DNA from: Orientallactaga sibirica
Lineage: Eukaryota; Chordata; Mammalia; Rodentia; Dipodidae
Length of the DNA stretch: 64,000 nucleotides
Direction: 5' to 3'
NCBI GenBank assembly: GCA_036365145.1
Contig: JAEOAD010000005.1
Coordinates: forward strand, 8,376,001-8,440,000
A model generated the notes under the pieces. It saw only the letters and a list, made by a program, of their open reading frames with translations, did not search any database and was not told where the DNA came from. Shown here piece after piece: positions 9,776 through 22,124 of the stretch. Every line of letters starts with the position of its first letter. Position 1 is the stretch's first letter. The position numbers and the translations under genes are program-made.

Positions 9776-12700
9776 CTTTTATTCATGAGGTGATTTCATT
9801 TTTCATGCAATTGCTCTACAGACTGATCTACTTCCCTCCCACCCCCGCAACCAATGAGGCAAATCTTAACTGAATACTGTGAGTCAGGCTCATGACGTGT
9901 TTAATTGTAACTGTATTGGAGAACTAAATGCCTTATTTTTCAACGTGCAGATACACAAGCTCTGAATAAATTACTACATAGTTTAAAATTATGTGGGTGG
10001 AGATTTCAAATATGAAATTTTAAAAAAATATGTTTAATATAATTATTATAATTGAAGTTTAATGAAGTGGCTTGTCCTACCTAGTAGTTTTATAAGATAT
10101 TTTATAAGATTCTGGGATATATATGAGAGTTATACTTAGTCTCTATCAATCATCTATCTCTATATGGTTTTAAATAATAGAGAAAATGAGTGATATTAGA
10201 ATTTATGTCATAAAAATCAATGCCTATCATGTATACTAATCACAGAAATACTTGTATTGATCATAAAATTAGTTTTATATAATGAAGAATTACAATTTTA
10301 AGACAACTGAGACTTGAAACACATAGAAGTTTGCCTGAGTGTCTTTCAGAGACTAATTTTGTACTTAGGAAATAGTTTGCTCTATTGAATTTTGGTTAAT
10401 GAATGGATAGGATAGACCAGCATTACACTTTACCTCATGCAATATGAAGACTAAAACATTTTCATGTATTTCTAAAAAAACTAAAATTGCAAGTCTTTCT
10501 TTCTAATCTCTCATGTTTATTTATGACTCCTAGAACAGCCTGCTTTTCTGTCACTGAAGACCTGCTAGGAGGGCTAGTGGCTAATGTATACTGAATTGCT
10601 ATGGGTCGTGAACTGAGTCTGCGATACAAGATATTAAATTTTCTCTCTTTATTGAATTTGTGGATTTCAAGTACTTTATGTCTTGCTGAGAAAGTGTCTC
10701 GTAACTTCCCAGTGGAGTGTTTCCAGGGAGATGGTTCGGATTTCTTCAGAAGGTTGAGATATTCATTGTGGCTGGTGAGGTTTTATGGCTAAAGTGAGGC
10801 CTGTAAACCTCAAAGACAGAGTGTCCACTGAAGTGATTGGATCCATATGTGTCTGCTGGCAGGGGACAATATAGAAAATGCAATCAGATTTGAAAAGGGT
10901 CAGATTTGAAATGTGAGGGTTGATTTCTGCAGCAGGAAGAAGTGATTTGAGGCTTTTGGAAAGCTGTGTGCTGAGCGCTTTTGGGAAGATTGTTTTTATG
11001 GACTGGCATTCTCATCTGTGTGCTATTTAAATACGAACAGGTGTATTTATCTAGAGAGCGCCTCTGAAAGAGAACTGACATAGAGATACAAAGCGCTTAA
11101 GACATTCCACTGTAGGGTGGAGTTCAACAAGGAAAACGTATTTTGACTTCCTTCTGTATCAGCATCATTATTTTCAAACTATTTTTTGACGCAACCATTT
11201 ACCTACATGAGCACAAGATTGCTCAAATAATTATCATTCATAGCGTGGCCACAGGGTCTTTAAAATGTTTTAATTGACTACTCGAGGAATTATGCCTACA
11301 TCACAGGGTTTAGTTTCAGAGAATAATAATGTATCATAACTTAGAGATTGCATTTAAAAATATTGTGTTTTCCCCCCTCAGTGCTTTCTCATTCTGACAT
11401 CTGAAATTGCTTTTTTCAAATCTGTCGACAAGTTCAGATACAACACTGCTTAAATGAGTTTCTGCACATTTCAGGGAATGATGAACTTCACTTTGTAATG
11501 ACTGGTGACTTTAAGGAAGAAAAATAAAACTAAGTGCTCTGCATTCTACAGTTTGGCTTCAAACTTCAAAATGAAATTTCATACCCAAAAAGGCCTCATT
11601 TAAATGAAAATAAGAGTATAAGATGGTTTGCCTTTGCCCTTATTTGGTGAAATGTGAGATCATAAACAGAATGGGGAGTCTGGAGAGTCGTTACCTGGTT
11701 GCCTCACTCTTTTCTTCAGCTCTGAATTATTTATTTTTTCCAGGAAAAGCATTTGGCACAGATGACTCTTCAAGCTGTTCTCACTTTTAAGACCTTTCTG
11801 AGGAGCGAGCAGTCTCCTTTTCTGCAAAGGTGAATCCTATCCACCCTAGTCCCCAGTTAACTCTGTTAATTGATGGAATGATTAAGTGACTCATGATGTT
11901 TTAAGCTTTATCCTGTCAAAAACCATAGTCATGAAGTTACGGAAGTAAATTGTGGGCCCTGAATTTAGCATGACATATATAATATGATTGTTCTGTAGCA
12001 TTAGGTCAGAAGACAGGTAAAGGTTTGTGAACTCAGGAGGACTTCCTGGTTTATTTGCACATGATAGATTCAATAGTGATTAGTTGTCTTTGCTGGCAGG
12101 GCTTGGATTTCATCAAAGTAATCTTAATTCATTATTATAATATTAAGTTTAATAGAAATGAACATGTCATAGATAAATGATTATTTAACTAGGTTTTGAT
12201 GGAGTTAGATTTTTTTAAAGGACAAAGCTTATGATTTAACCATTTTTTTCCAGTTTACAAACATGCTATTCCTTCAAAATTCATTACACTTAGTGTCCAT
12301 AGCTAAGTTGGTAGATTCTGAGAGCAATGAGGCCTTTCTTACTCACATGGTCAGGACTTCGAACAGGTAAGACTACAGTTTATGTACCATACCAAAGGAG
12401 AATTAAGGACTGCAGATAAAGAGGCAAGGAAGGCAAAAGTGGTCTTTGTTTAAGAAAATAATAGAAAAAGCCTGACAAGAGAGTAGGAAAGATCCTCAAA
12501 AGCAAGGAAGAGGGGTTTGCCTCTTCAGGAGCTGGGGACTGGGAATGTCAAGGTGCCAGGGCAAGGGTGCTAAGGATTTCTGATGACATCTAAATGGTAG
12601 ACATCAGGAGTAAGGTAGCTTTCGTTCATTGGTAGTCAGCTGGGCATGCAGACCGCAAAAGAACTCCATCTAATTTAGTATGTTGCAAGGGAGGGGCTGT

Positions 12701-13784
12701 GTGAGGGTGTAGTCCATTTTCTCCTTGAGGGAATAACTGTTCCTTAGCATGTCTATAGTCTCTTGAGCAGGTGAGTGATAACAGGACCACCAAGGACCAG
12801 AAGACTGTTTCTTTGATAAGAAGGAAGTGGCTCTTCCCTCTTCAAGGTTACCAGGAAAACAGGAGATGGGGTTCTTCCTCAATGACCTCTAAACCTAGCA
12901 TCTGCCTACTTATCACATTCCCCCTTAAGAGTTAAGACCCTGAAATCCTTTAGAAGGTTGTCCATGACTCCAGGCTGAAGAAGGGTACACAGAGGATTTT
13001 AGGGTCTCCACTGTTGTCAAGTTTCAGGACTTGGAAGATGACAAAAGGAGTCCACTTAGATGGAATGACAGTATTGAAGGAATATCTTCAGTGTGGGTTG
13101 ACTGTAAATGAAAGGTTGTACAATGACACAAGGTCTAGGAATTACAAGGACAGCTGGGAAAGGCACAATGGCAGTTATTCTCTTTTCTCTTGGGCATGTG
13201 GTGTTTACCATCACTTACAAAAGGAGAATAGTCACCTTGCTTCTAATCTCTGTGCGTTACTCATATATTACCACACAAAGAGTCAGGATTAAGGTGAGTC
13301 CCAGTAATGAAGACATGCTTTATCTGAGTATTAAAAACAAACTTTTTTTTTTAAAAAAAAATAGGTTAGTTTATATATTATGTTTCTATAAAGTTATATC
13401 TTTTCTATTATATGGTCAGTTATTTTTGTTTTAATATCTCTATTCAGGTTGGAATGGTGAAATTAGATTAGCAATAACCAAGAAAATGTACATTTTGCAT
13501 TTGCTACATGAAAGTTCAAAACAATATGTGAAAAATATTCTGAGATTAAAAAAGAAGAAATAAAAAAATAAAAAAAAATACAGAGTCCATTTCCAAGTCA
13601 CTTAGTCCTCACTTCAAAGCCTGAGCTTTGAGGTTTTTCAAAGGATCATAGCCTTGGACTGGTCTTTGAAGAAACTCTGGCCTGACACTCTCTCAACCCT
13701 GGAGTGTCAACACTAATGCTGGAGGAGTGGGAAGTTGGGATGTGAAGTGCTCAGGAGCCTAAAGTAAAGCCATTGACTCAGATT
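9776..13784. other. repeat-poor unique sequence, no gene seen
   Basis: The longest repeat-poor stretch of the first half. I recognise no gene or SINE. Short frames, such as 13014-13292 and 13108-13434, overlap one another and show no domain. The part from about 12330 to 13320 has somewhat higher GC and could be an old repeat I cannot place. Confidence 0.5.
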
Positions 13785-13785
13785 G

Positions 13786-13882
13786 GAGGCCGCCGACTGG
13801 AGGCCATGGTGTGCCCATTCTCTCTTGCTCTCTATCTGCCTCTTTCTCTCTCTCTCTCAAATAAATAAATAAATAAAATGAA
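13786..13882 (+). mobile_element. tRNA-derived SINE type A, 3' fragment
   Basis: Plus-strand fragment holding only the distal part: GGAGGCCATGGTGTGCCCATT, a CTCT tract and an (AAATA)n tail. The Pol III promoter half is absent. Confidence 0.8.
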
Positions 13883-14103
13883 ACATTTAAAAATAAATAA
13901 TTTTAATTCCTTTGTAAATATCCTTGCTAAGGAAGTTACCTTATATTTTTAGGGTTTTTTTTAATCATAGAAGTTTAATTTTGTTAAACACATTTCATGA
14001 ATCAAGTGCTCTGTTCACAATGGTTTGATTATGTCTGGTAATATGTAAATTGCATGGAATGATTATGAATTTTTGAATCTTTGATCAAATCTTCTATATT
14101 CTT

Positions 14104-15440
14104 TTTTTATTAGTTATGAACATACTCAGTATGTAAGCAGCACATGTTAGTACCATCCTTACCCTCATCCCTCCTTCTTCCCATGGTACCCTCTTCTTTT
14201 GGGATGTCAGTTATCCCCATGGGGATTGTGGGTTGTGCACTGTGGGGGTGGCCATCAGTTATGGGGAAAAGGCAATGTCTCTGTGCATAATGTCCCAACT
14301 TGTGACTCTAACAATCTCTCCACCCTCTCTTCTGTGAATTTTCCTGAGCCATTTTGGGTTCATTTTAGGTCTACTTCAGTGATGGGCTCTTGGGAGCCCC
14401 TGGATCTCTGGTTTGGTAGGTGTTGAGTGTACTCAGTGTCTGTCTCCCTCACCCTTATGCTGATATCAGGTTCACCAAAATATCTGCACTCATTTCCCGA
14501 TTCCTCCATAGTTTCAGCTGGGGCCCTGGTCAAGTGCAATGGGTTGTTTCTCTCCTCAGGTCTTGCTTCCATCTGAAAAAGAGAAACAGATTCTCCAATG
14601 GAGAGTGAAGTCAGCACATGTTAGATGGAATGGCTGTTGTTAGTTTAGAGAGAACTTAATAGGTGTAGGCCCTCTTGTAGCCCAAAATTGGTGGGAGATG
14701 ATATTCGAGGGCAAACTCTTTATCTGGATATGATTCTGACTTGTTTCCCAGTTTCAGATGAATAGATCTGCTAGTCAATCCAAGAGCAGTTGGTTACCCA
14801 CCATGGCTGTGTGCCACTATTGCACTTGGGTGGTCATCATGTCAGGTTGTTTGCTTCTGAGTAGCTTAGACCTCAAGTTACTCAGACAAATTTTGATCCT
14901 TTTCCCCAGTATCTCATGTAGCACATTCTGGCACTAGATGGGGTAGCTTTCTGGGGACTGGCTCTCTTCCCAGATTCCAGCCAGGTCTTTCCATATTCTG
15001 TACTGATAGCATATGGTGACTTCGGCAGGAGGGTCTTTTACTTATTTATTTTTGTTTTTTTCATTTTTCAGTTTTTCAAGGTAGGGTTTCACTCTAGCCC
15101 AGGCTGACCTGGAATTCACTATGTAATCTCAGGGTGGCCTCAAACTCATGGCGATCCTCCTACCTTTGCCTCCCGAGTGCTGGGATTAAAGGCGTGTGCC
15201 AACACACCTGGCAGGAGGGTCTTACCATTAACCTTTGGTGGGTCATCAAGTGCTCTGACAGAAGCTGTCTTCTTTTAGGAAACCTTGTAGGTTTCTCTGA
15301 TGAACAGCTCATTGTGGGTGTTAACCACATCCTGGTACTTGGAGTTTTAGGTCAGTGCAAAAGGAAAAGAAGGAAGGAAAAGAAAGAAAACATGAAAGAG
15401 AAATAAAGAGAGAGATAAACAGGAGAAATTTAAGGTTAGG
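14104..15440 (-). mobile_element. LINE-1 3' region, antisense (Lx-type 3' UTR-like)
   Basis: Minus-strand L1 tail region of about 1.3 kb. A T-rich start leads, on the minus strand, back through text I associate with rodent L1 3' UTRs, such as AGTGCAATAGTGGCACACAG and GTAACCAACTGCTCTTGG. No ORF2 frame remains; short frames here are fortuitous. A B1 with its own target duplication interrupts it at 15038-15211. The subfamily name is an inference. Confidence 0.65.
15038..15211 (-). mobile_element. B1 SINE inside L1
   Basis: Complete minus-strand B1: T-rich tail, CTCTAGCCCAGGCTGACC, TCAAACTCATGGCGATCC, TGCTGGGATTAAAGGCG, ending at the family 5' end. The target duplication AGGAGGGTCTT lies at 15027-15037 and 15212-15222. 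It is younger than the L1 it interrupts. Confidence 0.95.
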
Positions 15441-15789
15441 CTTCATCTCACCCTCTCTGGGCCCTTTTATTCAGGTGCTCCCTCTAAGGTCCTGATGAGG
15501 GTTCGACCTTTAGTCTGTCCTCCAGGACACAGGGTTTTATGGTATTTGTTATGATGAACTACTTAGTCATGGATTATTTTATGTTGCTGAATTTGATGTA
15601 TTTTACTGAGAAGTTTTGAGTTTATGTTCACAAGAAGTATTTGTAGATGTTATGTATTCTTGTTTCATTTGTATATGAAAATAATTTTGGCTCCCAGGAG
15701 TGAATCAGGAAATATTCTTTCATCTGTTACCTTCCAGATGATTGGGTGGAATTTGGTGATATCTGTCCTTTGACATTTATTTTGCTTTG

Positions 15790-15877
15790 CTTTTGTTTTC
15801 AGTACTGTGTGTCAAACCCAGGGTCTTAGGCATATTGGACATTACTCTAACATTGAATTTTACTTCCAGACCTTCTT
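15790..15877 (-). mobile_element. ID-like SINE, degraded
   Basis: Minus-strand ID-like piece: TCAAACCCAGGGTCTTAGGC followed by ACTCTAACATTGAATTTTAC and a CCAGACC end. This is the reverse of the tRNA-like ID core, with several mutations. Confidence 0.6.
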
Positions 15878-15952
15878 AAAGTTTTGTTAGAAGAGACCAG
15901 CCATAAGCTTTAGTGTTTTCTTTTTGGAAGGTTTATTAGAACTTCAACTTAG

Positions 15953-16150
15953 GAGCTGTTCAGACAGCTCAGCAGTTAAAGGCACTTGATTTCACAGCCT
16001 GTGGACTTGGGTTCAGTTCTCCACTCAGATAAAGACAGCTGCTCAAATTGGACCATATGTATTGAGTTCATTTGCTTCAAAAAGAGGACTTGATGCACTC
16101 ATTCTGTCTATTTCTTTCTGTCTTAAATAAAAATACAAAAAAAAAAAACC
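15953..16150 (+). mobile_element. tRNA-derived SINE type A, degraded
   Basis: Plus-strand relic. The head is diverged (GGAGCTGTTCAGACAGCTC), followed by CAGCAGTTAAAGGCACTTGA, a B-box-like GGTTCAGTTCTCC, an eroded body, and a TTAAATAAAAATAC plus poly(A) tail. Confidence 0.75.
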
Positions 16151-16184
16151 CCTCAACTTAAAAAATAGTTACTAAGAGATAAGT

Positions 16185-16450
16185 CCATATTGCTAAAGAC
16201 ACCACAGCATGCAGCCAGAGGACATCAAGAGTTCATGTGGGAACTGAGAGGGAATCCAATTCTCTCCTGGCTAGCCCCCAGAGTGCTGGAAAGTGCTTTG
16301 AGCATGGCTGAAGAACTGATAGATGAAGCAGGAGATCTTGCCAGTTACAAAATCAACCAGCTGAGCAAGAAGTATACACATATGCAATAGTGGCACACAG
16401 TGGAGGTATAACCTGTGACTCACAAGAAGATGGAATATGCTGAAAGACAT
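16185..16450 (+). mobile_element. LINE-1 3' UTR-like fragment
   Basis: Plus-strand segment containing ATGCAATAGTGGCACACAGT and a following GGTATAACC. This block also occurs, in the opposite orientation, in the L1-like region at 14104-15440. The rest is too diverged to place exactly. Confidence 0.45.
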
Positions 16451-16582
16451 ACTTTGATTCTCCAACTTATTTTAGCAAAATCTCAAGACTGTGCTTGTGG
16501 AAGGTATGAAAACTATGTGGTGATGGTGGAAAGACATTAAGTTGGATAAATCTGTATTTATTGCTACATTATATCTTCTCTA

Positions 16583-17229
16583 TGTACAGTTTTACTTTCC
16601 TTAGTTTCAGATACTCACCCAAAGCCCACAATTATTAAATGGAAAATTCCAGAAATAAATAACTCATATATTTAGTCTTTTCTGTTCTGAATCATAGTAT
16701 GAAATCTCAGAATATTTTGTCCTATCTAATTTGAGGAGTCATCTTAATGTCTATTGTCTCCACACCACATACCCATCTGCCTTTATTAGTCACTAAGTAG
16801 GCATCTGGACTACCCGATCCACTATGGTGATAGCACAGTGATGCATTCCACAAACCCACATTTTACTCATTCATGGCCTCAAAATAAGGAACAACATGCT
16901 GCCAACTCATACATGTCAAAAAGAAACCAAGAAAGTGCACCCATCACAAAACGAATGGTAAACATAGTATCATAAGATATTTTGGGAATAATAGAGGAAA
17001 AAGCACAAAAATGACCACATTCCCACAGTTTTTATTACAGTAAATATTCTTAATCATTATATTTTTCATAATCAGTATAATTAAGGTAAGGAGATGCAAC
17101 TTGTTACTCTGGGAAATCCAGAAACTCCAAGGACATTTGTTCAAAACTTGTTGGACAGTTGACTGTCTAATTTCTTCTTTTTTATTCCATGTTTTATTAA
17201 AAAACTGTGATTTATTATTACTTATTATA

Positions 17230-17278
<49 letters not shown>

Positions 17279-17345
17279 ATTTAGCTTCTGGCATTATCCA
17301 AATATTAGCATCCACTATGTTCTTGGATAAGGGGGGATACAGGTT
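16583..17345 (+). mobile_element. Tigger-like (TcMar) DNA transposon relic
   Basis: Both ends resemble Tigger-family elements: near the start AATTATTAAATGGAAAATTCCAG and the block TAGTCACTAAGTAGGCATCTGGA, and at the end CATCCACTATGTTCTTGGATAAGGGGGGATACA. About 760 bp remain, so most of the transposase region is gone or decayed. A weak trace of the usual start of the transposase frame may lie around 16870-16950. An (AT)n run at 17234-17269 has grown inside it. Confidence 0.72.
17234..17269. repeat. (TA)n microsatellite
   Basis: About 18 TA units inside the Tigger-like relic. The frames on both strands that span it are artefacts of the repeat. Confidence 0.97.
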
Positions 17346-17871
17346 CATTTAGCATTTTCTGTATTTAATCTGCATCTGCATGAGCTAGATGTGTCTTCCA
17401 AAATCTGTCTGATCTATTGCCTATAGGATGGTGTACTGGAAATGTCTTCCTTCCCCTGTCTTCATGTAGAATAAGAAACTGAAAGGCTCAGAGGAATTGG
17501 AGTGTGAGGACAGACTTGCCATTTAAGGCATACTTGATCACGTTAGGAGACACGTCATCAGCACTGGGAAAGGCGTTCGTGAGAAGCCCCCGCATCCTCT
17601 AAGAGCATCACGGTCTCACTGTTCCATGTCCAGGAGTCACAGATGAAAGCACAATTGCTGCCCTGTTGACTGGCAGGTCGTGTGGTGGGTAAGATGCGGG
17701 AATCACAGAGTCTAGGAGGTTTCTCTCAATCGACAAAAGCAAAGTGGGCATGGTTATTTTGTGGAAGTAGCCAAGTCCATAGTCATGACAGGCTGTTTCC
17801 CACAGATCCTATGACATTGAGTAGGTACTCATGGTGATGTTAGAATTAAAATAGACAGCAAAACTATTTTT

Positions 17872-18088
17872 TAAAGATTTCATTTTTATTTGTTTATTTA
17901 TTTAATTAGAGAGAGGGTTAGAGAGAGAAAGAGAGGGAGAATGGGTGAGCCAGGGCCTCTAGCCACTGCAAATGTGCTCCAGATGCTTGTACCACCATAT
18001 GCATCTGGCTTACGTGGGACCTGGAGAATCGAAGCCAAATCCTTAGGCTTCACAGGCATACACCTTAACTAAGCCATCTGTCCAGCCC
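17872..18088 (-). mobile_element. tRNA-derived SINE type A
   Basis: Minus-strand type A SINE: T-rich tail with TTTATTTGTTTATTTATTT, GA tract, CCAGGGCCTCTAGCCACTGC, CATCTGGCTTACGTGGGAC and head CCATCTGTCCAGCCC. A small deletion lies near CTTAACTAAGCC. Confidence 0.92.
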
Positions 18089-18102
18089 TAATCTATTTAA
18101 TT

Positions 18103-18488
18103 ACACATGAATGAGCATACCAGGATCTCTTGCCACTGCAAAATGAATGCTACGTCCTTGTGCTTATTTTTTTAAACATTTAAAAATTATTTTATTTATT
18201 TGAGAGAGAGAGAGAGAGAGATAGAAAATGGGCATTTCAGGGCCTCTAGCCACCACAAACGAACTCCAGATGCATGTGCCCCCTTGTGCATCTGGCTTAC
18301 GTGGGTCCTAGAGAGTCAAACTTGGATCCTTTGGCTTTGCAGGCAAGCACCTTAACAGCTAAGCCACCCCCACAGTTCTGGTTGTGTTTAATTTTGTGTC
18401 CAGCTTTATGTGGGTGGCTAGGCAATTGAACCCTGGCCCTCAGGCTTTACAAGCAAGGGCCTTTAATCTCCAAGCCATCCCCTCAGCC
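18103..18488 (-). mobile_element. older tRNA SINE type A, split by another SINE
   Basis: Two halves of one minus-strand SINE. The distal body (AGCATACCAGGATCTCTTGC, CACTGCAAAATGAATG) is at about 18103-18160. The proximal part (GCTTTATGTGGGTGGC, TTGAACCCTGGCCCTCAGGC, GCCATCCCCTCAGCC) is at about 18378-18488. The gap is filled by a second SINE. The two halves are more diverged than the insert. Confidence 0.85.
18168..18377 (-). mobile_element. tRNA SINE type A nested in an older one
   Basis: Minus-strand type A SINE with a clean body (CACAAACGAACTCCAGATGC, CATCTGGCTTACGTGGG, TTTGCAGGCAAGCACC). It sits between the two halves of an older SINE in the same orientation. The head is eroded to CCACCCCCACAG. 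Confidence 0.9.
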
Positions 18489-18489
18489 T

Positions 18490-19930
18490 CCCAGGAAAAC
18501 TCTTAAAATCTTACTAAATCGCTATTAGCAAAAATTTTACCTGAAGTGAACAAAAGCCTAACCTACTTCTTGGAGACTGAGACAATCCCTAGACCAGCCA
18601 GATGAAGCCTGGGACCCCCAAAGGAAGCTGAGTCCCTGTCTGTAAGGTAGATCCTTGTGCCTTCCCTTTAAAGTGTGCTCTTATGTTATCTCTCACTAGT
18701 CATCAACAGGGTCTCCTTCCCTTTGCTATGTAGTCACTCAGCAGGCAAACACAATCACTAAGTTTTACAGACTAGGGTATACTGGATCTAAACTGACACT
18801 GGTTCTAGAAATCTTGAGCCATCGACTGCAACCCTTCAGTCAGTGCAGGGATCAGATAATAAATGGGGTTTTAACCCAGTTCTTTTTACAATAAGTCAAG
18901 TGAGTTACTGAACCCACTGCATGGTTATGCACTCAGTTCTAAAAATATAACTGGAATAGATGTACTTTTCAGGCGGGAGAATCTCCACCTGAGGTCACTA
19001 ATCAGTGCAGTGAGGAGGGTTAAGGTGGGGGACATCCAGTTGCAGTCAATACAAGTTTCCTCTACTTTCAATAACACTAAATGAAAAGTAACATCCCATC
19101 CCTGGAGGGAGTAGAGGAGTTCTTGCTACTGTGAAGGACTTGAAACACAGGGAGGAGGAACGATCCCCACCACTTCCACAGTTTCTCTCTGGGAGACGAC
19201 AGACAGATGAGAATGATGGCGGGAGTTAAAAGTTTAACCAAGTGATGATGGCAGTTTTAGCTGCTGTACCAGATGTGCGCTGATGGAATGAGCAAAGCGA
19301 TGCCATTCAGTTACCTGCTGTGCCACAGTTGATTTGCCAAGTGCTTTTTCATCCTTCCCTGCTCACAACCCCACCGGAATCAGTTTGCTTTCATCTGGCA
19401 GGGCCAGCAATTTAGCGTTGAGATTCCTCCTCAGGGACGTGGTGACTCTGCATCCCTGGGACAGAAGTTTGCACACGTTGGCTGGGATTTGGATTGTCTC
19501 ATCCTTCCAGAGGTATCACGCTTTTCCTTGAAGTTACGAATGTTTAGGGGCAGACTGCTTTAGACACATCGAGGAGATATTGACGTGTCAGAGTGTGCGA
19601 AGTAAATGTGAGTCAAATCCAGGACCCTCCACCTTTGGTAAAATGTTTAGAGGTCCTCTGATTTGGAGTGTGTCAGTGTGTCTCTTTTACAATGAGGAGT
19701 CATTTGATGCATTTGGCTCCTTCTGAACCTGAGAAGTTAATGTCTATGGGTTCTATTGGCAGCTTGGAGTCAACATCTTTCTCATTTAGGTATTTTCCTG
19801 AGGCTCATTTAATGAGTGACCAAAGATGTGCTAGTGCTAGCATCTCTTTCTGTGTGCTGTATATGTGTGCACATGTATATTCAAGTTCATATGGTTATGG
19901 ATGCATGTAAGTAAAGATGCATGTGCATAT
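18490..19930. other. unique sequence, no gene seen
   Basis: No repeat or gene recognised. The GC-richer part at 19250-19530 has a 65-residue frame with no recognisable domain. Confidence 0.5.
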
Positions 19931-19931
19931 G

Positions 19932-19956
19932 TGTTTTATTTATTTATTTGAGAAAG

Positions 19957-19988
<32 letters not shown>

Positions 19989-20144
19989 CATCAATGGGAG
20001 CACCAGGGCCTCTAGTCACTGCAAAATAATTCCAGATGCATGTGCCACCTTGTTCTTCTGGCTTATGTAAATCTTGGGGAATCAAACCTGAGTCCTTAGG
20101 CTTTGCAGCAAAACACCTTAACTGCTGAGCCATCTCTCCAGCCC
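19932..20144 (-). mobile_element. tRNA-derived SINE type A
   Basis: Minus-strand type A SINE with a long GA run (about 19960-19988), a diverged body, and the head CCATCTCTCCAGCCC. Flanks CATATGTGTTTT and ACATGTGTGTTTT form a probable imperfect target duplication. Confidence 0.9.
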
Positions 20145-20228
20145 ACATGTGTGTTTTGTGTGTGTAGAGACCAGTGGTCAGTGTCTGATGTCTTCCTCAT
20201 CCTTAATTGCATCCCCCAACACAGCGAT

Positions 20229-20320
20229 GTTTTTTTTTTTTTTGTTTGTTTGTTTGTTCTTTTGAGGTAGGGTCTCACTTTAGCCCATGCTGACCTGGAA
20301 TTCGTGTGTAGTCTCAGGGA
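20229..20320 (-). mobile_element. B1 SINE, truncated
   Basis: Minus-strand B1 starting with poly(T) and GTTT repeats, then TGAGGTAGGGTCTCACTTTAG, GCTGACCTGGAATTC and GTAGTCTCAGGG. The 5' half of the element is missing. Confidence 0.9.
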
Positions 20321-20560
20321 TTATTCTGATCACCCTTTTGACTTTGTCTTTTGAGAGGTGAGTTAAGACCATTCATATTTAAGGTTATAACTGTTAGATT
20401 TTATTTTGCTCCATGGTTCTGAGGGGATGAGGTCCCAGAGTATGGAGCTGGCATGTTGCTTGCTGGGTGGTGGAGTCTTGTGCTATTTCTGTTCATGGTA
20501 GATAGTGGAAAGTGGATGCATGGGAGAGAGAAAATAGAGAGAGAGGAACCTCAACTTACA
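20321..20560 (-). mobile_element. LINE-1 ORF2-like fragment
   Basis: Contains GAGTTAAGACCATTCATATTT and AAGGTTATAACTG, which match my memory of antisense L1 ORF2 text. The frame is not open and the limits are uncertain. Confidence 0.4.
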
Positions 20561-20653
20561 TTAATCTACTAGGGAGGTTACTAATCCCTTCTCATGAGAG
20601 GAAGTTTCATTCATTGAGAAATGGTATTCTTTTATTCATGAATGGCATGCTTA

Positions 20654-20863
20654 TTTTTTTTGTTTTAAAATCTTTTCAGTTAGTTAATTGACAGAGATGA
20701 AAGAGAGAAAACAGAGAGTGAATGAATATCCGGATCCAGCAACTTCAGATGCATGCATGCATCATTTTGTTCATATGGCTTTATTTGGGTACTGGGGATT
20801 TGAAACCTGACTGGCAGGCTTTGCAAGCAAGAGCCTTTAACTGCTGAGTCATCTCTCCAGTCC
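20654..20863 (-). mobile_element. tRNA-derived SINE type A, old
   Basis: Minus-strand copy with a diverged body but clear end: TTTGCAAGCAAGAGCCTTTA, GCTGAGTCATCTCTCCAGTC. The GA tract is short and degraded. Confidence 0.85.
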
Positions 20864-21720
20864 ACGGTGTGTCTACTTGTGTACCTCATACACTTCATAT
20901 GAGGCCTCATCTCCAGATATTGCCATTTTAACAAGATAACATTTTAACATATGAACTTTTAGGGAACATACTGGAATTATAGTGTTCTGCCAATTTATAT
21001 CCTTACAACAATGCAAAACTTATTAATGACATTCCAATAGTACAAAAATTTGATAACATTAGCTTGAATGTTTTTAAGTCCAGAGTCTCATCTGAGACTC
21101 GAGGGAAGGCCCTTCCAGTTTTGAGATTATAAATTCAAGCAGATTTTCTACTTTAAATATCAATGGTGGGGTAGATTGGAGATGGGCATTCCTATACTGA
21201 ATCTGTGTCTTTGAAATTTAACTTATATATAAGTCTATGGTAAGATGTGTTCTCAAGTTAGAAGTTCCATCTGACCATTAATAAGTTACCTGATGCCAGC
21301 ACTGGGCTAAGTGCCACATTCGCAGCTGTTCTACTTGCATCCTTACGCTTCGATGCCTCCTTCATGATCAAAGCTTTCAAATTCCAGACACCTTCAAAGG
21401 CATTTTCATGACCCTGACTTCTAGTAGAAGCTTTCTTGTGCAAGGAAGTCACCAACATCCAATCTCATGCTTCTTGTTCTGTCCTAGAATCCATGTGTTC
21501 AGAGCTGACTCTCTTAATGCTATTTAATATATACAGCACTTTTCATCCAAAAGGTTGAAAAAACATGCACTGGATTTTGGGACACATGAAACTTAGTCTG
21601 TTTTCCACAAAACGAAGATTTTTAAAAAGCTGGAAAAGTATATATTGTCTCTCCAAATTGTGCCATTAGACTTTCTCCTTTTTTTTTTCTTTTTTTAAAA
21701 ACATAGTCACTGCTTTGAAA
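20864..21720. other. unique sequence, no gene seen
   Basis: No repeat family or conserved frame recognised. Confidence 0.5.
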
Positions 21721-21754
21721 TATATTCTTTTTTTTTTTTTTTTTTTTGAGGAGT

Positions 21755-21989
21755 GGCTCTCTTTTTAAATTTATTTTTATTTTTATTTTTATTTATTTCC
21801 AAGCAGAGAGAGAGATAGAAGAGAGGCAGACAGAGATAATGCACACACCAGGGCCTTCTGCCACTGCAAACGAACTCTAGAAGCATGTGCCCCTTGTGCA
21901 TCTGGCTTATGTGGGTCCTGGAGAATCAAACTGGGATTCTTTGGCTTCATAGGCAAATACCTTAACCGCTAAGCCATCTCTCCATCCCT
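21755..21989 (-). mobile_element. tRNA-derived SINE type A
   Basis: Minus-strand type A SINE: TTTATTTTTATTTATTTCC tail, GA tract, CCACTGCAAACGAACTC, CATCTGGCTTATGTGGG and head GCCATCTCTCCATCCC. A poly(T) run at 21729-21748 just before it may be the remnant of a B1 tail. Confidence 0.92.
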
Positions 21990-22124
21990 ATTTTTTTAAC
22001 CTTATAATTGAGTGAAATGACAATTCAAATGGACTTAGAACCTTATATTATTTGTAACAGACATACAATGGTTTATAAAATAGAATGATAAGGTAATATT
22101 TTTGAGCATAATTTTTAATTGTTT

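Noticed and set aside
12330..13320. Possible ERV internal region
   Set aside because: Text resembles a decayed retroelement only vaguely; no LTR ends, target duplication or recognisable viral frame could be shown.
16944..17348. 134-residue minus-strand frame
   Set aside because: It reads through the (TA)n tract as an alternating tyrosine/isoleucine run and lies inside the Tigger-like relic.
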